Shown piece by piece: positions 16,946-24,603 of a stretch of DNA of 53,186 nt (positions are counted from its first letter, which is position 1; every line of letters begins with the position of its first letter). A program made the translations under genes and the position numbers. Source of the stretch: Arthrobacter sp. RIT-PI-e (GTDB taxonomy: Bacteria; Actinomycetota; Actinomycetes; Actinomycetales; Micrococcaceae); contig NZ_LGIU01000093.1 of NCBI RefSeq assembly GCF_001187915.1, forward strand, positions 1-53,186, given 5' to 3'. The notes under the pieces are model-generated. The model worked only from the letters and a program-made list of their open reading frames with translations. It made no database searches and was not told the origin of the DNA.

Positions 16946-17034
16946 GTGGGGGGTCATCGGGTGTTACCGGCAGGTGGTTGTGTTCATTAGAACGGGTGGA
17001 CCCACCCACCTGTCCCGGAGTGCTGGGGACACGG
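16946..17034. other. Gene-free stretch with three small hairpins, possible small RNA
   Basis: Between the membrane-protein gene and ptsH, an AT-rich patch is followed by three short potential stems: TGACC/GGTCA (16950s), GGGTG/CACCC (about 16994-17007) and TGTCCC/GGGACA (about 17011-17031). No open frame with coding character is present. It could be a small RNA or the untranslated 3' part of the fructose operon; evidence is structural only. Confidence 0.3.
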
Positions 17035-17076
17035 AAGGGCACCATCCGCCACGTATCCACGGCGAATGGTGCCCTT
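17035..17076 (-). terminator. Terminator of the fructose PTS operon
   Basis: An 11-bp perfect stem (AAGGGCACCAT / ATGGTGCCCTT) with a 20-nt loop starts 12 nt after the ptsH stop codon and ends the minus-strand operon fruR-fruK-fruA-ptsH. Confidence 0.7.
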
Positions 17077-17087
17077 GTCCGTGCGTG

Positions 17088-17369
17088 CTACTCGGCGGCG
17101 TCGTGGTCCGTCTCGATGATCCGGGCCAGGCTCTCCAGCGCGTCCTCGGCGCCCTCGCCCTCGGACCGCAGCACGATCACGTCGCCGTGCGAGGCTCCGA
17201 GGCTCATGAGCGAGAGGATGCTGGCCGCGTCCATGGCCTCCTCTGCCGGCTCGCCGTCCATGGCGATGGTGACCTCGAGGGGAAGCTCTCCCGCGGCCTC
17301 CGCGAAGATCGCTGCCGGACGTGCGTGGAGTCCCACGCGGCTCGCCACGGTTGCCTTACGTTCTGCCAT
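17088..17369 (-). CDS. ptsH: Phosphocarrier protein HPr
   Basis: HPr relays phosphate from enzyme I to the sugar-specific EIIA domains of the PTS. The 93-residue protein has the active-site block RVGLHARPAA with phosphorylated His 15, and the regulatory-site segment ASILSLMSLGASHGD, where Ser 50 stands at the position of the classical Ser 46. The ATG at 17369 is chosen over the in-frame upstream start because CAGGAG lies 6 nt before it. It lies 52 nt downstream of fruA and is probably co-transcribed. No enzyme I gene is in the window. Confidence 0.95.
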   Translation of the reverse strand: MAERKATVASRVGLHARPAAIFAEAAGELPLEVTIAMDGEPAEEAMDAASILSLMSLGASHGDVIVLRSEGEGAEDALESLARIIETDHDAAE

Positions 17370-17421
17370 GTTGTGCTCCTGTTCGTAGAGGGGGTTCAGG
17401 TACAGCCAACCGGACCGGAGG

Positions 17422-19539
17422 TCAGGCTGCAACCGGCTCGGTGACGGGGGTGTCGGTCTTGCTGTCGAGATTCCGTTTGAGGGCGACGACAACCAGCGCG
17501 GAGATGATCGTCCCGACGAGGATCGACAGGATGAACAGATACCAGTTGGTGATCGCGAAGAGCACGAACAGACCGCCGTGCGGAGCCTGTGATCCTACTC
17601 CGAAGCCCATGATCATCGCTCCTGTGACCGCCGATCCGACGAGTGATGCCGGGATGACACGGAGAGGATCGGCTGCGGCGAACGGGATGGCGCCTTCGGA
17701 GATGAACGCTGCGCCGAGCAGCCACGCGGCCTTGCCGTTCTCGCGCTCGGCGACGGTGAACTTCCGCTTGGCGAGCAGGGTCGAGGCAAGGGCCATGGCC
17801 AGCGGCGGGACCATGCCGGCAGCCATGACGGCGGCCATGATCTGCCAGGGCGCCTGGTTGTCGATCGACCCGGTGCCCAGGCCGGCGACGGCGAAGGAGT
17901 AGGCCACCTTGTTGATCGGCCCGCCGAGGTCCACGGCCATCATGAGACCGAGGATGAGGCCGAGGCCGATCGCGGCCGTGCCGGTGAGTCCGGACAGCCA
18001 GGTGTTCAGGCCGTCGGTGACCGCGGCGATGGGTCCGCCGAGCACGAGGAACATGAGGCCGGAGGCGATGATCGACGCGACCAGCGGGATGATGACCACG
18101 GGCATGAGGCTCCGCAGCCAGCGCGGTACCGCGAGGCGCCCGATCATGAGGGCCACGTACCCGGCGAGCAGGCCGCCGACGATCCCGCCGAGGAAGCCCG
18201 CGCCCATGAAGCCGGCCACGGCTCCCGCGACGAATCCCGGGGCGATGCCCGGACGGTCCGCCAGGGCGTACGCGATGTAGCCCGCGAGGGCCGGGACCAG
18301 GAAGCCGAGCGAGAGCTGACCGATCTTGAAGGCCACCGCCCCGAGGTAGGTGGCGAGTCCGCCGTCTGGCAGGTTGGCGAGACTGTTCTCGAGCGTGATG
18401 GTGTCCGCGGTCTCGGTGATGAGGTACCCGCCGAGCAGGAAGCCGAGGGCGATCAGCAGGCCGCCACCGGCCACGAACGGGATCATGTAGCTGACACCGG
18501 TGAGCAGTGCGCGCTTGAGCGTGCTGCCGATGCCCTCGCGGCCGCCGTCGTCGTCGGTCTGCTCACCACCGGCGGTGCCGGCGACCCTGCGGGCGTTCGG
18601 GTTCTGCGCCGCGGCGAGCGCCTCCTCCACCATCACACCCGGCTCGTCGATCCCGCGCTTGACCGGGGAGCTGATCACGGGCAGCCCGGCGAAGCGCTGC
18701 TTGTCGCGGACGTCCACGTCCACGGCGAAGATCACGGCGTCCGCCGCGGCGATCACGGCGGGGTCCAGGGGAGTGGCGCCCGAGGACCCCTGGGTCTCCA
18801 CCTGCAGGTCGACGCCGCGCTCGGCGGCCGCTGCCACGAGCGAATCGGCGGCCATGTAGGTGTGGGCGATGCCGGTGGGGCACGCCGTGACGGCCACCAG
18901 GCGGCGCGTCCTCGTGTCCGTGCCGCTCGGGTGCTCCACGGCCGGTCCGGTGGTGTCCGTGCCGTCGCGTGAGGTTCCGAGCGTGGCAGCGGCCTCGCCC
19001 GCCCGGGCGTCGTGCCCGGCTGCGACACCCACCGCGGTGCCGGCACCTGCGGCATGCGCCCCGGCGCCTGCCGTCGTCGGCGCTCCACCGACGCCGAGGG
19101 CCCCGTTGACGAGGTCGACGACGTCGGCCGGCGTCCGCGCCGCACGCAGCGCGGCCGTGAAGTCCTTCTTGATCAGCGAGCGGGCCAGCTTGGAGAGCAG
19201 CTTCAGGTGCTCCTGGTCGGCGCCGTCGGGGGCCGCGATGAAGAACACCAGGTCCGCGGGGCCGTCCTTCGCGCCGAAGTCCACGGCCGGTGCCAGCCGC
19301 ACCATGGCGAGCGTGGCCTCCGAGACGGCCGTGGAGCGGCAGTGCGGGATGGCGATCCCGCCGGGCACGCCGGTGGCGGTCTTCTCCTCGCGGGCCAGGG
19401 CGTCGGCGTAGAGACCCTCCACCTCCGTGGAGCGTCCCTGCGCGGCGACCTGCTCCGCGAGGTGACGGATGACCGTGGAACGCTCGGTCCCGAGGTCCTT
19501 GTCCAGAGCGACGAGCTCCGGGGTGATGAGATCTGACAT
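17422..19539 (-). CDS. fruA: PTS fructose transporter, fused EIIA-EIIB-EIIC
   Basis: Takes up fructose and phosphorylates it to fructose 1-phosphate. The 705 residues contain, in order: EIIA-Fru (about 1-150) with phosphorylated His 66 in AIPHCRST; an Ala/Gly-rich linker (about 150-205); EIIB-Fru (about 210-310) with phosphorylated Cys 220 in AVTACPTGIAHTYMAA; and a ten-helix EIIC-Fru (about 330-690) including GGPINKVAYSFAV. The ABC order is the actinobacterial form. Its ATG overlaps the fruK stop by one base (TGATG), so translation is coupled. The product of the reaction is the substrate of FruK upstream in the operon. Confidence 0.96.
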   Translation of the reverse strand: MSDLITPELVALDKDLGTERSTVIRHLAEQVAAQGRSTEVEGLYADALAREEKTATGVPGGIAIPHCRSTAVSEATLAMVRLAPAVDFGAKDGPADLVFFIAAPDGADQEHLKLLSKLARSLIKKDFTAALRAARTPADVVDLVNGALGVGGAPTTAGAGAHAAGAGTAVGVAAGHDARAGEAAATLGTSRDGTDTTGPAVEHPSGTDTRTRRLVAVTACPTGIAHTYMAADSLVAAAAERGVDLQVETQGSSGATPLDPAVIAAADAVIFAVDVDVRDKQRFAGLPVISSPVKRGIDEPGVMVEEALAAAQNPNARRVAGTAGGEQTDDDGGREGIGSTLKRALLTGVSYMIPFVAGGGLLIALGFLLGGYLITETADTITLENSLANLPDGGLATYLGAVAFKIGQLSLGFLVPALAGYIAYALADRPGIAPGFVAGAVAGFMGAGFLGGIVGGLLAGYVALMIGRLAVPRWLRSLMPVVIIPLVASIIASGLMFLVLGGPIAAVTDGLNTWLSGLTGTAAIGLGLILGLMMAVDLGGPINKVAYSFAVAGLGTGSIDNQAPWQIMAAVMAAGMVPPLAMALASTLLAKRKFTVAERENGKAAWLLGAAFISEGAIPFAAADPLRVIPASLVGSAVTGAMIMGFGVGSQAPHGGLFVLFAITNWYLFILSILVGTIISALVVVALKRNLDSKTDTPVTEPVAA

Positions 19540-20561
19540 CAGAATTCCTCCTGTGCATCTGGCCCGGCGGTGGACCCGATGAGGTTCGGTTCGATCACGG
19601 GGAGTGTGATCAGAAGGGGTGTGACCACGACGGCGGCGGGCGTCGTCTGGTCGAGGGACGGGACGGTGGACCCGGGGAGGGAGGCTGCAGCCGACCCGTG
19701 GGCCACGGCCTGGCGCAGGCAGTTCTCCGGCAGTTCCCCTGCGCAGTGCGCCAGCAGATAGCCGGCCAGTGCGGAGTCTCCCGCGCCGACCGTGGAACGT
19801 GCCGTCACGGGTGGGTGCACGGCGTGCCAGGCCCCCGCGCTCGTGACGAGCAGAGCACCCTCGGACCCGAGGGTCGCCAGCACCGCCCCGACCCCCGCGG
19901 TGATGAGCACCGCGCAGGCCCTGGCGGCGAGTTCGTGATCCCGCTCGAGCTCGTCGCCCGTCCCGATGCCCGTCAGCTCGCTGAGCTCCTCGGCATTGGG
20001 CTTGAGCAGATCGGGTGCGGGAACACCGGCGGCGGCCTCGATCAGGGGTTCGCCCGAGGAGTCGACGGCCACGAGCGGCGCGGAGGCGCCGTGCGCCTCA
20101 CGGACCGCGGCCGTAATCCTCGTGTAGAAGGTGGACGGGACGCCGGGAGGCAGCGAACCCGCGAGGATCACCCAGTCCGCGCCGCTGCTCTCGGCCACCA
20201 CGGCGTCCAGGAGTGCCTCGATCTGTGCCGGTGAGAGCTCCGGCCCGGGCTCGTTGATCTTGGTGGTGGTGCCGTCCGCCTCCGTGATGGCCGTGTTGGT
20301 GCGCAGCCCCGTGCCCACGGGCACGTTCCGGAAGTCGACGGCGGCCGCGCGGAGCCCGGCCAGGACGGCGTCGTCGTCGTCCCCGGGCAGGACCGCGAGG
20401 GTCCGGATGCCGGACATGGCCAGGGCCCGGCTCACGTTCACGCCCTTGCCCCCGGTCTCCTGGACCACCGAGGTGGCGCGCTGCACGGCGCCACGGTTCA
20501 GCGGGGCGTCCAGGGTGACGGTGCGGTCCATGCTCGGATTGGCGGTGAGTGTCAGGATCAC
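19539..20561 (-). CDS. fruK: 1-phosphofructokinase
   Basis: Phosphorylates fructose 1-phosphate to fructose 1,6-bisphosphate, feeding PTS-imported fructose into glycolysis. 340 residues of the PfkB fold: N-terminal ILTLTANPSMDRTVTL, GGKGVNVSRAL substrate-binding motif (about 38-48), and the C-terminal ATP/anion-hole motif STVGAGDSALAGYL with the catalytic Asp in GAGDS. About 30 residues longer than typical because of an extended C-terminus. GTG start overlaps the fruR stop (GTGA). It is the middle gene of fruR-fruK-fruA. Confidence 0.95.
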   Translation of the reverse strand: MILTLTANPSMDRTVTLDAPLNRGAVQRATSVVQETGGKGVNVSRALAMSGIRTLAVLPGDDDDAVLAGLRAAAVDFRNVPVGTGLRTNTAITEADGTTTKINEPGPELSPAQIEALLDAVVAESSGADWVILAGSLPPGVPSTFYTRITAAVREAHGASAPLVAVDSSGEPLIEAAAGVPAPDLLKPNAEELSELTGIGTGDELERDHELAARACAVLITAGVGAVLATLGSEGALLVTSAGAWHAVHPPVTARSTVGAGDSALAGYLLAHCAGELPENCLRQAVAHGSAAASLPGSTVPSLDQTTPAAVVVTPLLITLPVIEPNLIGSTAGPDAQEEF

Positions 20562-21325
20562 GCGACGATCACCTCCACGTCCGCGTCGGAGAGTGCGTCC
20601 GCCAGGGAACCTTCGGGTGCGCGGTCGGTGATGAGTGCATCGATGTCCTCCAGGGGTGCGAAGCTGACGAGTGATTCCTCGTGGAACTTGGACGAGTCGG
20701 TGAGCAGTACCACCCGGCGGGCGGAACGGACGATCGCGGTCTTCACCGCTGCCTCCTCGACATCCGGTGTGCTGAGGCCGAAGGGTGCTGCGACCCCGTT
20801 GGCCCCGACGAACGCGACGTCGGCGCGGAGACGGGAGAGCTGGGCCACGGTGCTGCTGCCCACGGCAGCGCTGGTGAGTGCGCGGACCCGGCCTCCCACG
20901 AGCTCCACGCTCAGGCCCGCCCCGGCGATCGAGGCGGCGATCTGGACGGAGTGGGTGACCACGGTGACCGCGTTGCGGGAATCCGCCGCCAACAGTTCGG
21001 CGAGGGAGCCCGTGGTGCTCCCGGCATCGAGGACCACGGCGCCGGTGGTGGGTACCAGCGTCAGCGCCGCCTGGGCTATGCGCTTCTTCTCCGGGGTGTG
21101 CCGGGCGGACCGGCTCGTGAGGCTCGGTTCGTCGGTGGTGGCCCCGGTGCCCCTGATGGCGCCACCGTGCACGCGGCGCAGCACGCCGTCGTTCTCGAGG
21201 AGCGCGAGGTCACGGCGGACCGTCTCCTTGGTGATGGCGAAGTGGGATGACAGACCTGCGACGGTGACGCGACCGTCCTTGCCCACCATGTCGGTGATCC
21301 GGCGATACCGCTCTTCCGCGAACAT
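20558..21325 (-). CDS. fruR: DeoR-family transcriptional regulator of the fructose operon
   Basis: A 255-residue DeoR-type repressor, expected to sense a phosphorylated sugar such as fructose 1-phosphate. The N-terminal winged HTH is clear (RYRRITDMVGKDGRVTVAGL, then FAITKETVRRDLALLENDG and LRRVHGGA). The C-terminal DeoRC sensor domain has the usual GSTTG, VTHS and GGRV motifs. ATG 21325 is chosen because it gives the family's standard MFAEERYRRI start and has GGAG 5 nt upstream; an ATG at 21361 would add 12 residues without a ribosome site. First gene of the operon, with GTGA overlap into fruK, so probably self-regulating. Confidence 0.93.
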   Translation of the reverse strand: MFAEERYRRITDMVGKDGRVTVAGLSSHFAITKETVRRDLALLENDGVLRRVHGGAIRGTGATTDEPSLTSRSARHTPEKKRIAQAALTLVPTTGAVVLDAGSTTGSLAELLAADSRNAVTVVTHSVQIAASIAGAGLSVELVGGRVRALTSAAVGSSTVAQLSRLRADVAFVGANGVAAPFGLSTPDVEEAAVKTAIVRSARRVVLLTDSSKFHEESLVSFAPLEDIDALITDRAPEGSLADALSDADVEVIVA

Positions 21326-21360
21326 GAGGACTCCGTCGTCTTCCACCCGCAGAGCGGGCA

Positions 21361-21413
21361 TGTGGTTTTGTCTGTGTTTGAGTGACTTTATCCCTGCTCC
21401 TGCCGGTTGGCAA
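21361..21413 (-). promoter_or_regulatory. Promoter and putative operator of the fruR-fruK-fruA-ptsH operon
   Basis: TTGCCA (21413-21408) and TAAAGT (21390-21385) are separated by 17 nt, a near-consensus sigma-A promoter on the minus strand. Just downstream, across the likely start point, are two direct repeats of a TGTG(G)TTTTG-like element (plus-strand positions 21361 and 21373), a plausible FruR site. Confidence 0.6.
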
Positions 21414-21724
21414 GAGCCTTTGCCGGCGAAAACGAAGACAGGAGCAGATGAACGGAACGGGTAGTGGAGGGCCTGCTCGGCATCGCAGTACCCCACGAGT
21501 GAACATCGTGAGTCTTCACGAGTAGCTCATGCGTCAAAAGGAGTAGGGGCAAGTCTTTCGGCCCGAGTGGTGCGGGTGTTATCCGCTCGAATAACGAATA
21601 AACAATTGCACCGTGCACGAGAAATGTGATGTTCCTGCTCGGAACACGCGCGAGAGGGAACTGTGAGGAGGTCTACAGACGCCGACCGCGACGATGCCGC
21701 GCGGAGAGTGTCCTGAGCGCCCGG
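21394..21724. other. Gene-free region upstream of fruR
   Basis: The gap between fruR and the GlsB gene (21326-21968) is the longest without a convincing gene. A 9-bp inverted repeat (CTGCTCCTG at 21394, CAGGAGCAG at 21439) brackets a smaller hairpin. An AT-richer patch lies at 21585-21610. Small frames exist but lack codon bias and ribosome sites. A plus-strand terminator at its right side suggests a short RNA. Confidence 0.35.
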
Positions 21725-21768
21725 GGCCACCCCACGATCGGCGCCAGCACGGGGATCGGTGGCCTTTT
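21725..21768 (+). terminator. Orphan plus-strand terminator
   Basis: Stem GGCCACC / GGTGGCC (21725-21731, 21758-21764) with an inner GATC/GATC pairing, followed directly by TTTT. No plus-strand gene lies upstream, so it may end a small RNA made from the preceding gap. Confidence 0.5.
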
Positions 21769-21819
21769 CCGGTGCGGGGAGGAGGTGCCGGGAAAGATGG
21801 TGCGAATTGCCCCGGAGTC

Positions 21820-21850
21820 TTGCTAAGCAGGCTTAGTCCGGTGCTACGCT
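21820..21850 (+). promoter_or_regulatory. Promoter region with TAAGC-AG-GCTTA palindrome upstream of the GlsB gene
   Basis: A 12-bp palindrome TAAGCAGGCTTA (21824-21835) is followed by a TACGCT -10 candidate (21845-21850), with further CTAAGCAAG half-sites downstream. The same core occurs before the DUF2382 gene (41303). The transcript would carry an about 110-nt leader. Confidence 0.5.
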
Positions 21851-21968
21851 TGCACCCTAAGCAAGCTGATGAAGTACAGTCGGTGGTAGTTGCATCACCG
21901 TGCATCATCTTATCGGACGACCTGAAGCCCCCGGGCGGAGGGTCACGCATCACTCAAGGAGCATTCTC

Positions 21969-22238
21969 ATGGGTTTTCTCGCTTTTCTTCTTCTCGGCCT
22001 CATCGCCGGTGCCATCGCCAAGCTGATCCTCCCCGGTCGCCAGGGCGGTGGATGGGTCATCACGCTGGTCCTCGGCGTCATCGGCGCACTGGTGGGTGGC
22101 TTCATCGGGCGGGCCCTGTTCGACTCCGACGTCGACGGCTTCTTCAGCCTGTCCTCCTGGCTCCTGGCCATCGGCGGCTCGCTGATCGTCCTCGTCATCT
22201 ACGGTGCGGTCACCGGTCGCAAGGGCACCCGCGCCTGA
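21969..22238 (+). CDS. GlsB/YeaQ/YmgE family stress-response membrane protein
   Basis: An 89-residue protein with three hydrophobic helices. The sequence MGFLAFLLLGLIAGAIAKLI and then GGWVITLVLGVIGALVGGF is the classical transglycosylase-associated (GlsB/YeaQ/YmgE) pattern with its Gly-spaced helices. These proteins are induced by envelope or acid stress; their molecular role is unknown. The ATG at 21969 has AAGGAG 8 nt upstream; upstream in-frame starts lack one. The promoter shares a palindrome with that of another stress gene in this window. Confidence 0.93.
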   Translation: MGFLAFLLLGLIAGAIAKLILPGRQGGGWVITLVLGVIGALVGGFIGRALFDSDVDGFFSLSSWLLAIGGSLIVLVIYGAVTGRKGTRA

Positions 22239-22278
22239 GCACCCGCATCATCGGCTGACTCAGGGGGAGCCGGCCGCG

Positions 22279-22312
22279 GAAGGGCGTCACCGCACGAGCG
22301 GTGGCGCCCTTC
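22279..22312 (+). terminator. Terminator of the GlsB gene
   Basis: A 14-bp stem (22279-22292 with 22299-22312, one T-G wobble) closes a 6-nt loop CACGAG, 40 nt after the stop codon. The rest of the 204-nt gap to the next gene shows no other clear signal. Confidence 0.7.
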
Positions 22313-22442
22313 GCTCGTCCCTGTGGATCCCCCGTGGCTCCCCTGGTGCTCCCGACGAGCAGGGTGCGAGCATTCCACCAGCGGGGCGACCACTCACCGG
22401 ACCCACACCATGCATCAGCGGTTCACCCGCGGAAGGAGCACC

Positions 22443-23207
22443 ATGCGAGGCCGAAACAAGGAGAACCCAGCCGTGAAGGCTGCCAATGACACCATCTTCA
22501 ACCGCGACGGCCAGCCGAAGCCGGCCATCCTCCGCGCGATCGAGCGGGCACTCGACGTGCAGCACCCCCTGATCGTGTCCAACCTGGACCGCCTCCGGCG
22601 TCGTCATCCCGAGGCCTCGCCGGCGGAGCTGGCGCGCCTGCTGGAGCGTGACTACCTCCGGGCCACCACCGCCGCCGGTGCCGCCGTCGGTGCCACGGCA
22701 GCCGTCCCGGCGGTCGGGACCATCGCGTCCCTGGGGCTGTCCGCCGTGGCGACGGTCGGGTTCCTCGAGGCCACCGCCCTGTACACCGAGTCGATCGCCG
22801 AACTCCACGGCATCCACACCGACGACCCCGAGCGGTCACGGGCCATGGTGATGGCCATCCTCATGGGCGAGGAGGGGTCCGCGCTGGTGCGCTCCGTCCT
22901 CGGGGCGTCCGCGGGGCAGGGTGCCACCCAGCACTGGGGTCAACTGGTCAACAAGTCCGCGCCGACGTCGCTGATCAGGACGTTCACCGGGTCCATCCAG
23001 CGGCGCTTCCTCCGGAAGTTCCTCGCGCGGCAGGGCGGTTTCATGCGGGGCCGCCCCCTGCCGTTCGGCGTGGGCGCCGTGGTGGGCGGTACCGGGAACC
23101 ACCTGATGGGCAAGAGCGTCGTGCGCACCACGCGTGAGGCATTCGGTCCGCTTCCCCGGACCCTTCCCGGCGAGCTGGCGAACGAACTGCAGCAGCCGGA
23201 CTCCTGA
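22443..23207 (+). CDS. Conserved actinobacterial protein with central hydrophobic helices
   Basis: A 254-residue protein. An N-terminal helical part (AILRAIERALDVQHPLIVSN, RRHPEASPAELARLLERDYL) leads into an Ala/Gly-rich hydrophobic stretch (about residues 75-115: AGAAVGATAAVPAVGTIAS and SAVATVGFLEATALY) that could insert in a membrane as a hairpin. A charged middle (IHTDDPERSRAMVMAILMGE) and a basic C-terminal part with Gly-rich GVGAVVGGTGN follow. The layout is reminiscent of EcsC-like proteins, but I would not assign it. ATG 22443 has GGAAGGAG 5 nt upstream. It is the last plus-strand gene before convergent DUF445. Confidence 0.7.
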   Translation: MRGRNKENPAVKAANDTIFNRDGQPKPAILRAIERALDVQHPLIVSNLDRLRRRHPEASPAELARLLERDYLRATTAAGAAVGATAAVPAVGTIASLGLSAVATVGFLEATALYTESIAELHGIHTDDPERSRAMVMAILMGEEGSALVRSVLGASAGQGATQHWGQLVNKSAPTSLIRTFTGSIQRRFLRKFLARQGGFMRGRPLPFGVGAVVGGTGNHLMGKSVVRTTREAFGPLPRTLPGELANELQQPDS

Positions 23208-23248
23208 CCCGGGCGGCCCGGCGTCCGCCCAGCACCGCGGGCGCCGGG

Positions 23249-24505
23249 TCAGCCGAAGATCGCGTGGGCGACCGTGAAGATCACGAGTCCCGCGAGGGAC
23301 CCCACCACGGTGCCGTTGATGCGGATGAACTGGAGGTCGCGGCCCACCTGCAGCTCGATCTTCCGGGAGGTGTCGGCCGCGTCCCAGCGGCCCACCGTCT
23401 CGGCGATGACGCCCGAGATCTCGCTCCGGTAGGTCCGCACCGCGTAGGAGGCGCCGTCGGCGATCCACCTGTTCACCTTGTCGGCGAGTTCGACGTCGCT
23501 CGTGAGCCGCGAGCCGAAGTCGCGGACCGCGGCCTTGAACTTGGTGGTCAGCTCGCTCCCGGGATCGCTGACCGCCTCGAGCAGCGCCTTCTTGATGGTG
23601 GACCAGGTGCGGGCGGTGATGTCGCGGACCCGCGGATCGTCGAGGAGCTGGCCCTTGATCTCCTCGGCCTTCGCGATGGTCTCCGGCTTGTGCTGGAGGT
23701 CCTGGGCGAGGTCACGGAGGTACTTGTCGATCGCCAGGCGGACGTCGTGCTGCTGGTCCTCCTGCACGGCGCGCACGAACTTCGAGATCTCGGCGTGCAC
23801 GCGGTCACCCACCACGCCGTCCACGAGCCGCGGGACCCAGGTGGGGGAGCGCTGCGCCACCACCCGCGTGACCACGGCGTAGTTCGCGTCCACCCAGTCC
23901 GCGGCGCGGTCCACCAGCAGGTCCACGAGGCGGTGGTGGTGCCCGTCGGCGAAGACCTGCTCGGCGATGTTGCCGATCGGCGGACCCCACGGCGGGTCGA
24001 GGAGGTGCTTGCGGACCATGGACTCGATCACGCCCTGCACGGCATCGTCGTCCAGTACCGTGAACGCCCCGCGGATCAGGGCTGCCCCTTCCGCGGCGAC
24101 GCGGTCGGCGCTCTCCGGCTTCTCCAGCCAGGCGCCTGCCTTCTGGGCCACACCCACCGAGTCCAGCTTGCTGCGCACCACGTCCTCGGAGAGGAAGTTC
24201 TCCTCGACGAAGTGGGCCAGGGACTCCCCGATCTGGTCCTTCTTCCGCGGGATGATCGCGGTGTGCGGGATCTTCAGGCCCATCGGGTACTTGAAGAGCG
24301 CCGTGACGGCGAACCAGTCGGCCAGCGCTCCCACCATCCCGCCCTCGGAGGCCGCACGGACGTACTGGAGCCACGGGTAGGTGTCCTGCAGGGCGAACGC
24401 CACCAGGAAGATGACGGCCATGATCACCAGCAGGCCGGTGGCCAGGGTCTTCATGCGGCGGAGGGCGGCCGCACGCTCCACATCGCTCATGGTGGTCTCG
24501 TTCAC
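23249..24505 (-). CDS. DUF445 family membrane protein
   Basis: A 418-residue protein of the DUF445 family. An N-terminal hairpin of two membrane helices (about 20-60, ATGLLVIMAVIFLVAFAL and ASEGGMVGALADWFAVTALF) is followed by the family's hallmark YPMGLKIPHTAIIPRKKDQIGESL, a long helical cytoplasmic domain with many charged residues (coiled-coil-like), and a C-terminal membrane helix (GSLAGLVIFTVAHAIFG). Function is unknown; the architecture suggests a membrane-tethered scaffold. GTG 24505 follows TACACT by 7 nt (leaderless reading); an ATG at 24490 is the alternative. Divergent from the GH15 gene. Confidence 0.88.
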   Translation of the reverse strand: MNETTMSDVERAAALRRMKTLATGLLVIMAVIFLVAFALQDTYPWLQYVRAASEGGMVGALADWFAVTALFKYPMGLKIPHTAIIPRKKDQIGESLAHFVEENFLSEDVVRSKLDSVGVAQKAGAWLEKPESADRVAAEGAALIRGAFTVLDDDAVQGVIESMVRKHLLDPPWGPPIGNIAEQVFADGHHHRLVDLLVDRAADWVDANYAVVTRVVAQRSPTWVPRLVDGVVGDRVHAEISKFVRAVQEDQQHDVRLAIDKYLRDLAQDLQHKPETIAKAEEIKGQLLDDPRVRDITARTWSTIKKALLEAVSDPGSELTTKFKAAVRDFGSRLTSDVELADKVNRWIADGASYAVRTYRSEISGVIAETVGRWDAADTSRKIELQVGRDLQFIRINGTVVGSLAGLVIFTVAHAIFG

Positions 24506-24603
24506 CCTCCCGAGTGTATCGACGGCGACCCTCTTCCCCGTGCGGGTCCCGGTGCGGAGGACGTACAGGCAGCCGATCGAGCGCGTTGTGGTTGAGTGGG
24601 GAA

